Assembly (NCBI GenBank): GCA_964035575.1
Contig: OZ037863.1
Coordinates: 846,001-910,000, forward strand
Reading direction: 5' to 3'
Source of the DNA: Rhynchopus sp. YZ270_cl-10
Taxonomy: Eukaryota > Euglenozoa > Diplonemea > Diplonemida > Diplonemidae
Length of the DNA stretch: 64,000 bases
Below are positions 10,471-19,852 of this stretch, piece after piece. A model generated the notes under the pieces. The model was given only the letters and a program-made list of their open reading frames with translations. It had not been told where the DNA came from and made no database searches. Position 1 is the first letter of the stretch, and every line of letters begins with the position of its first letter. Made by a program: the position numbers and the translations under genes.

Positions 10471-10554
10471 TTTTTTCTTTCTTTTTGATAAAATTGTTGG
10501 AGTAGTGTAGTTGCCTCGGTAGTGTTACCACAGTTTGTGCAAATATCTACTGTC
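10471..10554 (-). repeat. A-tailed micro-module, inverted copy
   Basis: Reading the minus strand gives GTAGATATTTGCACAAACTG, then TACACTACTCCAACAATTTT and an A-rich tail: the same module as at 6708 and 18493 in the opposite direction. Confidence 0.75.
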
Positions 10555-10783
10555 TTTTTTTGAAATGAACACAAGGGGTTTTTAACACTCCGGGGCAAAC
10601 TAACAGTCCTCCTGAATGAGAACGCTTAGGATCATCTCACAAAAACCCTCTTTTGTTTTTGTCATGGGGAGGGAGGAGGGAGGGAGGGAGGGAGGGGTCA
10701 TTTTTTTCGAAGCAGATTTATTAGCGGAACGAATTCTGTTGTTTTTTTTTTATTGTTTTTCAACGTGCAATTCCAGACACAGT

Positions 10784-10862
10784 CAGCTGATGCTGTGCGA
10801 TAACGATTGTGGTCGAGGTGACTAAGCACAGAGGCTTAGGATCACCTTTTTAACCTTTTTTT
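10784..10862 (+). repeat. Dispersed hairpin repeat, long form
   Basis: Begins AGCTGATGCTGTGCGATAAC and continues into AGGTGACTAAGC-loop-GCTTAGGATCACCT, which folds into nested stems (AGGTGA/TCACCT outside, CTAAGC/GCTTAG inside), then a T-rich tail. Shares its full length with 45233..45318. Confidence 0.7.
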
Positions 10863-11816
10863 TCTTTTTTCTTTGCGGAAATCTATTCAGGACAATAGCC
10901 TTTCTGGCGACGTTTTGAGTTGCAGTAGCCCTCTAATCATGTACTGTGTCATTAGCCTCAATTATAGGATATACACCACGCTGTATGATAGGATGACCTG
11001 GTAGTGTTTTCATATTTTTCACAATGTTAGACTATCAAATGAACATATCATGTGACCTATCATATGAACCAATAGGGCCACCATATACCCTGGTGGTGGA
11101 AGGGCATGTGAAGCAACAAAAAATGGAGAAGAACATTGGGGGGGATGAACGGAGGAGGAGGATGAGGGTTGACGAAAGGAAAATAACGCGCGAGAAGCCA
11201 GTGAAGACAGCCAAAATGTACCTAACCCCATATGATTCAAAGAAAGCATTTTTCTTTCTTTTCCCTTTTTTTGGTTGCAGGTTTTTCGTGAATTCATTTT
11301 TTGTCTTTGTCCCCTGCCCCCCTCCACATCCCCCCCTTTCGTATCATTTCTGACAACAAAAAAAACGATAAAAAGTAAAACAGAAAATATAATAACCAAA
11401 AGGAGGTCATCATGAAAAACGCCTCTTTTTTATTTGAAGGAAAAGTGGGGTGATAAGTTTCTTTTTTTTTTTGAAAAGAATTGGGTTGGTCCCATGCACT
11501 TTTCAACTCTACTTTTACTCCCCCATATCAAAAAAAAAAAAAAAACATCCCCCAAATCACAGGTCTTTCCCCTCTCACACACCCCCTTCTTTTTCTTTCC
11601 CAAAGAAAATAGCCCAACATCGAGTAGACCCTAGATTACTCCCGCTAAAGAGTGGGTACTTCGAGGTGATTGTCAAATACACCTTTTCATTTTTACATTT
11701 TTTTTTGTGCTAATTTTTTTTGGATTAGTGTGTCGTAGCCCAGTGTATTACCCCCTCCCCACCACAGTGGTGCAAACTTCCTCATTTCTCTTTCCCTTCT
11801 CCATTCTTCCACAACG

Positions 11817-12971
11817 ATGCCCCATTCCCCCCCCTCCCCCTCCCCCTCCCCCTCCTCCCACCCCCCGGCGCAAATGATTCCTTTATATTTAGAGAGATTC
11901 GCTTTTATCAAAAAACAGTTGGTGTCACATGGAATCACTGCAATCTGCGACGGCGGCTGCGGTGAAGGAGAGGGGGGGCTATACTGGGGCGCGGCACTGA
12001 AGGACTTGACCACTGTCATCTGCGTGGACGGACATGCCCCTTGCGTATCAGATGCACATCAAGGCTGGATGGGACGGCGTGAAACGGTTCTACGAGATGC
12101 GCTGTTGACACATTCATATGGGATGCACGGAAAACGCTTTGCAGGGCAGAATGCACCCCTTCAGGCAATCGGCCTTCAGAGCGATCTTTCTTCTTATGAC
12201 GCTAACCTGCACCGTATCCTCACCTCTCATGGAGTACGCTGCATGGTCCTCTGCGAGGTAGTTGAACACTGTTCGCTTCAAGACGCCTCATCGCTTCTTA
12301 CCACCGCATTGGATTCATATGAGATCGATTTTCTCATCGTGACCACTCCTGATGCAAGCAAAAACGATGCCTTAGGTGTACCTCCAAACAGCTTCCGCCA
12401 TTGGGACCACAAATGGGAAATGGACCCAACCGAATTTCAAGAGTTTGTTGCAAAAAGCTTGGGGAGAGTGAAGTCGGATGGTTTTGAGACAGAGTTTTGC
12501 ATGGTGGGGAATGGGAGCCAGGCGGTTTTGATATCGAGAAAGGGGTTTTTTGCGGAGGGGAGGGGAGGAGGAGGAGGAGGTGAGGAAGGGGTATCTTCCT
12601 GGTCTGTAACAGTTCCGGTGACGGATGAGGTGGAGTTGGCAGTAGCATTTATCAGAGAGATGCTGCTCGAAGGAGGGGGTGGTTGGGTGCGTGCCGATGA
12701 TGTGGTTACCGCAGTATGCGCCACGGTGCTGCAGGAGACAGGGTCTACCGTGCAGAGCGCAGCGGTTCGGGAACGGATCTTCGCAGAAGACAGTTGCATC
12801 GACTTTTGGGTTGATGAGCACTGTGATTGGGAAGGGGGTAGGGAAGATGGAGGGGAGAGTGAAGGCAGAGAGGACAACGCGCTCTACATTGCAGCAATGT
12901 TTTGCGATCGGTGTGACAGCGCGAAAAAACCGGGTTTAGTGTGCTGTACGGACGTCAGCTCTGCGTGGTGA
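11817..12971 (+). CDS. HEN1: HEN1-type small-RNA 2'-O-methyltransferase
   Basis: 384 residues from ATG 11817 after a long pyrimidine leader; an in-frame ATG at 11874 would remove a Ser/Pro-rich tail and leave the conserved domain whole. HEN1 enzymes methylate the 3'-terminal ribose of small RNAs, protecting siRNA, miRNA or piRNA. Seen: SAM-binding DGGCGEG (45-51); the metal-binding EVVEH (E147, E150, H151); a TTPDASKN strand (TPNxExN in homologues); and FRHWDHKWEM (193-202) matching the family RxHDHxFEW block that supplies the remaining metal-binding His. No dsRNA-binding or La-like domains, so it is the short bacterial/animal form. The C-terminal 150 residues hold a Gly-rich loop and four late cysteines (MFCDRC...VCC) that I cannot assign. 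Confidence 0.85.
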   Translation: MPHSPPSPSPSPSSHPPAQMIPLYLERFAFIKKQLVSHGITAICDGGCGEGEGGLYWGAALKDLTTVICVDGHAPCVSDAHQGWMGRRETVLRDALLTHSYGMHGKRFAGQNAPLQAIGLQSDLSSYDANLHRILTSHGVRCMVLCEVVEHCSLQDASSLLTTALDSYEIDFLIVTTPDASKNDALGVPPNSFRHWDHKWEMDPTEFQEFVAKSLGRVKSDGFETEFCMVGNGSQAVLISRKGFFAEGRGGGGGGEEGVSSWSVTVPVTDEVELAVAFIREMLLEGGGGWVRADDVVTAVCATVLQETGSTVQSAAVRERIFAEDSCIDFWVDEHCDWEGGREDGGESEGREDNALYIAAMFCDRCDSAKKPGLVCCTDVSSAW

Positions 12972-13608
12972 GGGGAGAGGGAGAGAGAGAGGGAGAGGCT
13001 TGTTTGTAAGATGATGGATTTTTTTTGCTATTTTTTGAAATGCATAATTGTTGAAAATACTTTCTTTGGTCTTCTCAGGGTGCTTGGACTGCATCCATAT
13101 TTTGTACTCCCCTATTTTAGAGATGTTAGAGATGCAAGAGGCATCTTCATTCTCCAAGTTTTTTTTGTATATTTTCCGGCCATTTTTTATTCCATACATC
13201 CTGCGTTTTTTTAAAATGATATACATCATGCAAAACGTTATCATCAAGTTTCAAATACCGTGAGAAGGATATGTCATTTTATATAACGCCCGGTGGTATT
13301 CCCCCTTTTTTTACTTGGTATTCACTCTCGTCACTTTAGCGCTGTCGAAGCAGTGTGGCTGCTCTTATTTTGTTTCTCTCCGAAGTGAGCGTGGGTTGTC
13401 AGTGCACTCTGCTGTCGCCATTTCTCTTTTCTTTTTTTTTCGAGATGAGGCACATTCATCTTCCAACCCCCCTCCCCCCCTTTTTATTCATCAGGTGTAC
13501 ATCAGATTCAATAGTGGTTTTTTAAAAAACAGTTAACTCTACATTTCCCACCCCCTCTCTCTCCACCCCACACCCACTATAATTCCTTTTCCTACATTTT
13601 TCAATAAC

Positions 13609-13684
13609 GGTGTGGCTGACGACCCCTAAATAGCAGAAAGTAGCACAAAATAGCACAAAAATAGCACACCCTTTCAGCCACACC
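13609..13684. mobile_element. 76-bp MITE with 6-bp target duplication
   Basis: Terminal inverted repeats GGTGTGGCTGA / TCAGCCACACC are flanked by direct AATAAC copies at 13603..13608 and 13685..13690. The interior is AGTAGCACAAAATAGCAC-type sequence. The same termini and interior words occur at 57739 and 60588. Confidence 0.8.
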
Positions 13685-13810
13685 AATAACGGATACTCGT
13701 ATTTGAAGATGCCTGTGGTGTTTATAGTCTAAGGTAGAGACGAGTACATGCTATCCAATCAACAATGCGAGTATATTATGTTTACCTGCTCTGCAAACAA
13801 CGAATATGAT

Positions 13811-13860
13811 AAGGTGACTAACACACTTGCCGGCTTAGAATCATCTGATAAACTTTTTCT
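13811..13860 (+). repeat. Dispersed hairpin repeat, diverged copy
   Basis: AAGGTGACTAACACACTTGC, then CGGCTTAGAATCATCTGATA and AAACTTTTTCTTT. The loop ACTTGCCG matches the copy at 38875. It lies about 180 bp before the ATG at 14042. Confidence 0.65.
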
Positions 13861-14041
13861 TTACTACGATGCTTTATACCCCTACCACACTACAGGACAA
13901 ACATACCAAAAAAAAGCCCTCCAAAGCACACGCTTATACACAAAAAAACCCCTATACATTCATAGCCCCCCACACCCCTGTCTGTTCTCCTCCTCTTCCT
14001 TTCCGTCTATCAACTCTTCTCTTTTTCGCATTTTTTTATAA

Positions 14042-15133
14042 ATGGCCGCCGCACAGCAGCAGATGTGGACGTACGCCGCACCCGCAGTGTACCAGACCCC
14101 GCTGAGCCCCGCACAGCCGCAGTTCGTCTCCCCCATGCAGCAACCTCTCCAGCAGCCGCTTCAGCAGCAGCAGCTTCTGAGCCCCATGGCGATGGGCCTG
14201 CAACCCCAGCAGCAGTACATTCTGCAGCAGACCCACCTTCGGGGGCAATCGCTCTCCCCTCAGGCACCCCTCTCACCGGTCTCCGTCGGAAGCAACGACA
14301 GCCTCCTCCAACAGCAGGCAGCCATGCAAATGCAAATGATCCCACAACAACAAATCTCCATGCTCGGCCTCCCCCCACAGTTCCAGCTTCAGCTGCCGAA
14401 CAGACAGCAGGAGCAGGAGGAACACTTCGCGCGGGTCTCCCACAGAAAGCTGCACGGCTCCCCGCTTTCCCCTGGGTCTACCAATTTGAATGCTTCAGGG
14501 GCAGGGTCGCCGACCTTCGGAAGTGATGGATCTGATGATGGCCTCAAATCTTCCGTCACATCCTCGAAGTCTGGAGTAGTAGGACGCCCACAAAAGCCAT
14601 GGATCACCCCAGCCCTGATCGACGTAATCGGCGCAAAGAAGAACAACTACAAGCAATACGCCTCCAACCCTACCGACCCTGATGCCAAAAAGCAGCACGT
14701 TGAAGCAAGAAAGGCTGCAATGAAGGCGGTCCGCAAAGCAAAGAGGGAGTACATGAGGAAGCAGGGGATGATGGAGTACCAGGACAAATCCGGGTCGACG
14801 AAGGGTCTGAAAATCAACACGGATGATGAGTGTGGCAACCCGGACGTTGCGTCCCCTGAAGGGTTGACATCTTCGACTGCCTCTCTTGCATCGCATTTTT
14901 CAGCATTTGGCGCCACGTTGTCCACTCCATCGCTCACAGAATCTCCTGCTGCCGAAGACAAAAAGCTTGCAACAGACATTGCTGAAATCCAAGACAAAAT
15001 CCTCTCCATGATTTCCGTCCTCCGCACAGACAGTCCTTGCCCTCCTCTTAACGATGAAGAAGAAGAAGAAGATGACGAGCCTGCAGCTCTCATTGAAGAC
15101 GAAGAAGTGGACGATTTTGAGTTGACTCAGTAA
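14042..15133 (+). CDS. Q-rich acidic-tailed protein with a LINE-linker-like basic helix
   Basis: 363 residues, ATG 14042 to TAA 15133; not recognised as a known family. Residues 1-130 are Gln/Pro-rich (QQPLQQPLQQQQ), like an activation or condensate-forming domain. Residues 140-180 are Ser/Gly-rich. Residues 185-240 form a very basic amphipathic segment (KPWITPALIDVIGAKKNNYK, then VRKAKREYMRKQ) that closely resembles the linker between endonuclease and reverse transcriptase in non-LTR retrotransposons. Residues 310-363 are a short helix and a Glu/Asp-rich tail. No endonuclease or RT follows, so this is not a LINE ORF. It may be a transcriptional or chromatin protein. Codon use and GC match neighbouring host genes. 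Confidence 0.6.
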   Translation: MAAAQQQMWTYAAPAVYQTPLSPAQPQFVSPMQQPLQQPLQQQQLLSPMAMGLQPQQQYILQQTHLRGQSLSPQAPLSPVSVGSNDSLLQQQAAMQMQMIPQQQISMLGLPPQFQLQLPNRQQEQEEHFARVSHRKLHGSPLSPGSTNLNASGAGSPTFGSDGSDDGLKSSVTSSKSGVVGRPQKPWITPALIDVIGAKKNNYKQYASNPTDPDAKKQHVEARKAAMKAVRKAKREYMRKQGMMEYQDKSGSTKGLKINTDDECGNPDVASPEGLTSSTASLASHFSAFGATLSTPSLTESPAAEDKKLATDIAEIQDKILSMISVLRTDSPCPPLNDEEEEEDDEPAALIEDEEVDDFELTQ

Positions 15134-15913
15134 AAAAAAAAAAAAAAATTAAAAACAGTGTACCTCCATCGGGTGTCTACACCAATAATTTTTTAAAAAA
15201 AGAAGGGAAAAAAAGAAGATTTTTTTTTTTTTCAAAAAGATGGCTGTTGCTCCATTATGCGCATCCATACGTTTTTTTTTTTTTGTATTGACCCACCCCC
15301 TTTTTTGCTTTCTGATATTCCCACATCCCTGCCCCTTTGTTTCCCTAATTTTTTCCCCCCCCCCTGAAAAATAAAACAAAAAAAAAAAAAACAGCTGCAG
15401 AACAGAGAGAGATAACCCCACGATTGGAATAGCCTCCAACAAATTCATTTTTTTTTCTCTTTTTGTTCCTCCCCCATCCCCTGACAGCGCTGCAATGCTT
15501 TTTTTTTTTAAAAATTTTTTCTCATCCATTTTGCATGGGTTTTTCCCCCCCTCCATTCTTTTTAAAGCGAACATCTCTGACAAATGGGACGCCCATCCCA
15601 CAGCACTATGTGCAAATAAGGGCAGAAAAAAAATAACGAAGAAAAAAAAAAAATACCTCCGGAAAAGAGGAGAACCGATGCCTAACGTTTGCAGAGCAGC
15701 GTGGGCATTTTCCCCTACGCACTTCACTTTTTTTTTTCTTGCCAATCGTGACTGAGGGGGACGGACTTAACGACCGTAACTTCATCCGGAAAATGGCAAA
15801 GCAAAAAGAAAAAGTATCAAAGCACAATTCACAACCTTTTATTTTCTGATGTGTATGCATGATGCATGCTCATCTTTCAAGTCTTTTTTTTTCTCTTGTA
15901 CCACAAAAATCCA

Positions 15914-15970
15914 GTGAAGATTTTGTCTATATGGCAGCTACACTACTCCAACAAATTATCAAAAAGAGCA
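15914..15970 (+). repeat. A-tailed micro-module
   Basis: GTGAAGATTTTG...GGCAGCTACACTACTCCAACAAATTATCAAAAA; matches the module consensus. Confidence 0.65.
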
Positions 15971-16539
15971 ATATTTCAAAAAAAAAAAAAAAAAACAATT
16001 ATTATGGTGGTATGTCACCTGCCAGATCTTTTTTCATAAAGACGAAAAACTAAAATTGCAACTCACTTTATATTTTTTGGGGTACCAGCGTACCCCAAAC
16101 AAAACCAAAACGTTTTTTTTTTTTTTTAGAGAGCGATAAACAGACAACCTCATTTTAGTGTAATGGTTCATTTTCCAATTACACTTATTTTTTATTTTAT
16201 TTTCACCCATTTCTTTTATTCGCTAGAAGCGTTTGTGCTTTTTGCCCCTTTGGGGGCAATTTCGGCGTTATTTTTATTGTTCATCCTGTTTATTCAGGTA
16301 TATATTTTTTTTCCCCATAGAATCTATTTGAAACCGTTTTTACACACTATTTATCCTTCTTTAAAATTATTATTTTCCTGTGGCAGTTATCTTTCGTCTC
16401 GGCTTTTAGTTGTTTTTTTTTTTTTTTTGAATTTCCCCAAATTTTTAATTTTTAATTTGACGAAGTTGACCCAACTCGTCATTATTTCCCATAAAAAAAT
16501 TGAGAACAAAAAAGAAGAGGGGAGATGGTATTCTGGATC

Positions 16540-16597
16540 GTGAAGAGTATGTCTGTATAAGGCATGCTACACTGAACCTACCGATTATCAAAAAGAA
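16540..16597 (+). repeat. A-tailed micro-module, diverged
   Basis: GTGAAGAGTATG...GCATGCTACACTGAACCTAC then GATTATCAAAAAG. It ends just outside the inverted-repeat element starting at 16604. Confidence 0.5.
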
Positions 16598-16603
16598 AAA
16601 GAA

Positions 16604-17444
16604 TATATATGGGTCCGTCCGGAAACCCTCCTGGTAAGATTCATCCTTTTGGGGGTTTTTTGAGGTTTTTCTGCTCAAAACACCCAAACAACCCAATTTT
16701 TTGATACCCGCCATACACCTACCACCCCAGAGGGCATATTTTGATCATTATTTTGTTTATTTCCGCTCCCCCCCTTTTTACTTATATTTTTTTACGTATT
16801 TTTGGACATTTCATAAACGTGGCAATGACAGCAGTGAAGTTCACTTTTTTGTCGAGAAACACGGTAAGAATGGGTGCGACGCACACTTGGTGTCGTTTCG
16901 AACCATCTCTCTGATGATTCTTGTTGTCAGGAGATCCTTACCGTAGGGGTCATTGTCGGTGCCCTGCGCGAGCTTCCCCACGCCTTTGTTATCTCATTCC
17001 CTCGTACTCATACGTATCAGTGCACCCTTCTTTCCATCAATCTCTTTTCTTCTGTGTACTGCTACCCGAGCAACAGTCGTGTCATTTCAGCGTGTACTCT
17101 GACATGGAGGGAACCTGTATTTACTATGGAGTCTCCACATCCAAGGTGACCCGCAAAGCAAAAGTCCCTGGCATTGATCCAGTAGATTTGACAGAGGTCA
17201 ATGAAACCTTGTCAAGGCGGCATGGCAGGATTAAGAGAAAGAGAGAAGAGATCCAGAAGAACGACAATAAAAGGCTGAAAATCTGATTAAAAAGCGAAAA
17301 TATAGCCTCAGACCCCCCCAAAAACCTATTTTCATATCAGAATATCACCTAGATGCACTTTTTGTGGGGGACATCATCAAAAAAACCCAAAAATACCCAA
17401 AAGGATGAATCTTACCAGAGGGGTTTCCGGACGAGTCCATATAA
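16604..17444. mobile_element. Inverted-repeat element of about 840 bp containing a small spliced gene
   Basis: Left arm 16604..16670 (ATATGGGTCCGTCCGGAAAC...GGTAAGATTCATCCTTTTGG) matches the complement of 17376..17444 with few mismatches. Such arms are typical of nonautonomous DNA transposons. The interior carries a plausible three-exon gene. Superfamily not determined; no clear target duplication beyond flanking TA. Confidence 0.6.
16825..17286 (+). CDS. Small predicted protein from three exons, unknown family
   Basis: Proposed exons 16825..16863, 16931..17013 and 17091..17286 with GT-AG introns of 67 nt (GTAAGA...TTGTCAG) and 77 nt (GTATCA...CATTTCAG, pyrimidine-rich), giving about 105 residues from ATG 16825. 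The spliced reading is MTAVKFTFLSRNT, then a hydrophobic strand-like block with VGVIVGALRELPHAFVISF, then VYSDMEGTCIYYG and a Lys/Arg-rich helical C-terminus. Both junctions keep one frame and the joined sequence reads as a compact fold, which supports the model, but there is no family match I recognise. The last exon is open without splicing and is the best supported part. The gene sits wholly between the inverted repeats of the surrounding element. Confidence 0.4.
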
Positions 17445-17451
17445 TTATTGG

Positions 17452-17592
17452 GTAATTATTACCCCATAATTACACGCAGGTGTGTTTTTTGTCACGAGTG
17501 ACCTAAACCCACGAGCGAAGCGAGTGGGTTTAGGGAACAAGTGACAAAAAACACACCTAAGTGTAATTATCTGGTAATAATTTCACATAATT
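17452..17592. repeat. Long palindromic hairpin
   Basis: GTGTGTTTTTTGTCAC...CCTAAACCCAC-GAGCGAAGCGA-GTGGGTTTAGG...GTGACAAAAAACACAC gives a hairpin of over 50 bp, bordered by TAATTATTACCCC / GGTAATAATT words. The outer words are shared with 18046..18150. Confidence 0.65.
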
Positions 17593-17598
17593 AGTTTT

Positions 17599-18208
17599 TT
17601 TTTTATCGTGCAATTTTTGACGAGTGTACAAATCCGGCGAGTCCCCGTCACCCTCCAGTCACTGTATGTCGATGATGGGAGTGTGTATGTGGGGTGTATG
17701 GGAAATGTGCCTAAGTATGGATGTTGAACCGAAAAAGTGGGAGAGGGTACAATTATTTGTGATCATTCTTGGTTTGGGGTTGGGAATCACATTTCAACAA
17801 GTTGGTAACAACTGTCTATCCTTGGACGATGCGAAGCGTGAAGTTGAGGTTTCCGGTGTGTTTTTCCGGGATTTTTTTTTTTTGGCGGATAATCAAAAAC
17901 GTGTTTGAGGGGCCTAGAACTGCTCAAATGGGTCAAATTTTGCTTTGAATGGGCTCAAATCGTCGAAATTAACCCTTATAGGGGGAAAAAAAAATTTTGC
18001 AGAGTCCCTTTCCCTTTGGCGACTTAGGATCACCAAAAGTGGGTTTGAGCGTGTAATTATTACCCATAATTACACGGCTGACATTTTTGGTCGCAAATCG
18101 CTAACGATTCATAATTACACGCTTGGTAATAATTACACGCTCCCAGATTATAATTTTTGGTTCTTCCTGAAGGATTTGTACACGAGTCAAAAATTGCACG
18201 ATAAAAAA
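17599..18208. mobile_element. 610-bp nonautonomous DNA element with 35-bp inverted repeats
   Basis: TTTTTTATCGTGCAATTTTT followed by GACGAGTGTACAAATC at 17599..17634 matches the complement of 18173..18208 with one or two mismatches. No coding capacity. Target duplication not visible because the flanks are A/T runs. It contains the palindrome at 18046. Confidence 0.65.
18046..18150. repeat. Palindromic insert with GCGTGTAATTATTACC ends
   Basis: GCGTGTAATTATTACC at the left and GGTAATAATTACACGC at the right are exact complements; the ATAATTACACG word is repeated inside. Same family as the flanks of 17452..17592. Confidence 0.6.
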
Positions 18209-18492
18209 GACGATAAAATAAAAAAGCACGGGGCGCCCTTTTGTTCTTTTGTATATAACAGCTCCCCGAGGGGTCCGACGAGTGCTGAACTCAAGATGGG
18301 ATTTTTATCGTTTTGAGCAGTTTTATCTGATCTCATATAATCATTCCCAGACCAGCTCTCTCGTATCCCCCGCACAAAACTCTCACTCACGCACGATACA
18401 ATTTTGCTTTTTGGGAAATGTTTTGGCTCTAAGCGGCTGCACATTTGCTTTCAATCACGCACACCCATTATTCCGTTTAAAAAAACTTCACA

Positions 18493-18722
18493 GTGGAGAT
18501 TGCACAACTGTGGCAACACTACCGAGGCAACTACACTACTCCAACAATTTATCAAAAATAAAATAATAATAAAAAAAAAAAAATGACAGTGGAGCTTGCA
18601 CAGGTGGCAACTACACTATTCCAACAATTTTTCAAAAAGAAAAAAAAAAAAAGAAATAGCAATAGTGACTGTCTGGCACGGCAGCTACACGAATCCTACA
18701 GATTATTCAAAAAAAAAAAAAA
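18493..18722 (+). repeat. Three A-tailed micro-modules head to tail
   Basis: Modules begin at 18493 (GTGGAGATTGCAC), 18589 (GTGGAGCTTGCAC) and 18665 (GTGACTGTCTGG). Each contains CTACAC(T/G)A.TCC.ACA and ends in a run of 8-15 A before the next module starts. Sequences have diverged, so the array is not a recent tandem amplification. Confidence 0.8.
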
Positions 18723-19306
18723 ATTGTGAACAAAAGTTATGTTTTGTTTTTTTTTGTTGTTATTATTTGTTGTTCTAAAATTTCACTGCAAAAACATTGC
18801 AGGTCTTCTTTACAATTTTTTTTTATTTGTCAGCTTTTACGAACATTTAAAACGACTATTATGTTTTTAACCCTTTACGGACCACGACCGATTTTTTCGA
18901 TTTGCTAGGATCTTCTCTCCCGTAGGTAAAATGTGATCTGATGCATATTTTTGATCGTACCTGGCCGCAATTGAAAGATTTTGAGCAGATCTTTCAAATG
19001 GAGCAGAAATCGAAATAAAATGAGAAAAATGGAAAATGGAAAATTGAGGAGAGCTGATATTTTTTTCTGAAAATTTTGAAGAAAAAAATTATTCCGGCTG
19101 CGCACCTGTTTTTTTCGGTTTTCGAAAATGGCTTTATTTGAAAGATCGGTTCAAAATCTTTCAAAAGAAAAAAAAATCGATCAAAAAGTCCTAGTAGATA
19201 ATGTCTCACTGCATGGAGAGAAGGTACCAACCAACTACATATACCGTAATTGTACAGAGGTTGGACAGTACAAAAGTTGGGGCTTTTGGGACTTTTGGCC
19301 AACTTG

Positions 19307-19402
19307 GCATGGTGCTGAACAAAGGTGAACGCCGCATCCCACGCACATGTAATCTGTTTTCAGACGCCTGTTTCCCAAGCAAGAAGAAGTTGTCGACCAA
19401 CA
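19307..19402 (-). pseudogene. Remnant of piggyBac transposase cysteine-rich tail
   Basis: About 32 residues on the minus strand with C84, C91, C103, C106, C111 and C115 (numbered from an upstream ATG at 19651), matching the spacing CxxC...CxxxC of piggyBac transposase C-termini. No RNase H-like core is recognisable upstream in this frame. Short, so the evidence is the Cys pattern plus the TTAA-flanked element around it. Confidence 0.45.
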
Positions 19403-19737
19403 CCCTCCTGCCAGTGTCTCTGTACCTTGACCGTGTTGATATAGATTTTGTACCCCTCCCTGTGGCTTTCCGTACCCTCCCGCCGAAATTTCGAAGGGAC
19501 CCTCCGAAAAAAATTTTTTTGGTCGCGAAAATCGGTCCAAAAACGGTCTAGATTGCCCCATGCGTGGCATTCCGGGCAATTTGAGGGCAATTTGGCGTGC
19601 AAGAGCCATGTGTGGGGCACCAGGTGGTGCACATGTGCCCCCATGCTGCACCCCTTATACAGGGTTTTTACAGGCAAAAAATGAAAAACGACAGTCGGGC
19701 ACAAAAAGCCACGGATCGGGGCACAAAGTTACATCCC

Positions 19738-19852
19738 ACCCTCCCTTGGCCCTCGGGACTCCTTTCGGGAGGTCAGGGCTTCCCTCGGGCCTTCGGCCCT
19801 CGGGGAGCCCTGACCTCCCTCAAGGGTCCCTCGGGCTTTGGCGGGAGGGAGG
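19738..19852. repeat. GC-rich palindrome inside the piggyBac-like element
   Basis: CCCTCGGGACTCCTTTCGGG, AGGTCAGGGCT...AGCCCTGACCT and CCCTCGGG pair around the centre GGCCTTCGGCC (about 19792). Near-perfect hairpin of about 50-bp arms, far GC-richer than its surroundings; likely a nested MITE. Confidence 0.7.

Larger units (their letters stand above)
10308..11816. other. Spacer between PRORP and HEN1-like genes
   Basis: A/T-rich. Holds a reverse-oriented A-tailed module (10471..10554), a GGGA microsatellite (about 10665-10696), a long-form hairpin repeat (10784..10862) and several T/A tracts. No gene seen. Confidence 0.6.
12972..14041. other. Spacer with one small MITE and one hairpin repeat
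   Basis: A/T-rich, no gene seen. Contains the 76-bp element at 13609..13684, a hairpin-repeat copy at 13811..13860 and a CT-rich leader running into the next ATG. Confidence 0.6.
15134..16603. other. T-tract-rich spacer
   Basis: Long A and T runs, no supportable gene. Holds a degenerate module end (about 15158-15205), an A-tailed module at 15914..15970 and another at 16540..16597. Confidence 0.6.

Noticed and set aside
12334-12877. Overlapping minus-strand frames in the HEN1-like gene
   Set aside because: Ser/Pro-rich shadows of G-rich codons on the plus strand; the sense frame has the full catalytic motif set.
16163-16543. Hydrophobic open frame resembling a membrane protein
   Set aside because: Phe/Ile/Leu content comes from T-tracts; no ordered transmembrane pattern, no homology, no codon bias.
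18493-18722. CRISPR-like array
   Set aside because: Repeats are diverged, irregular in length and A-tailed with no unique spacers; the genome is eukaryotic.
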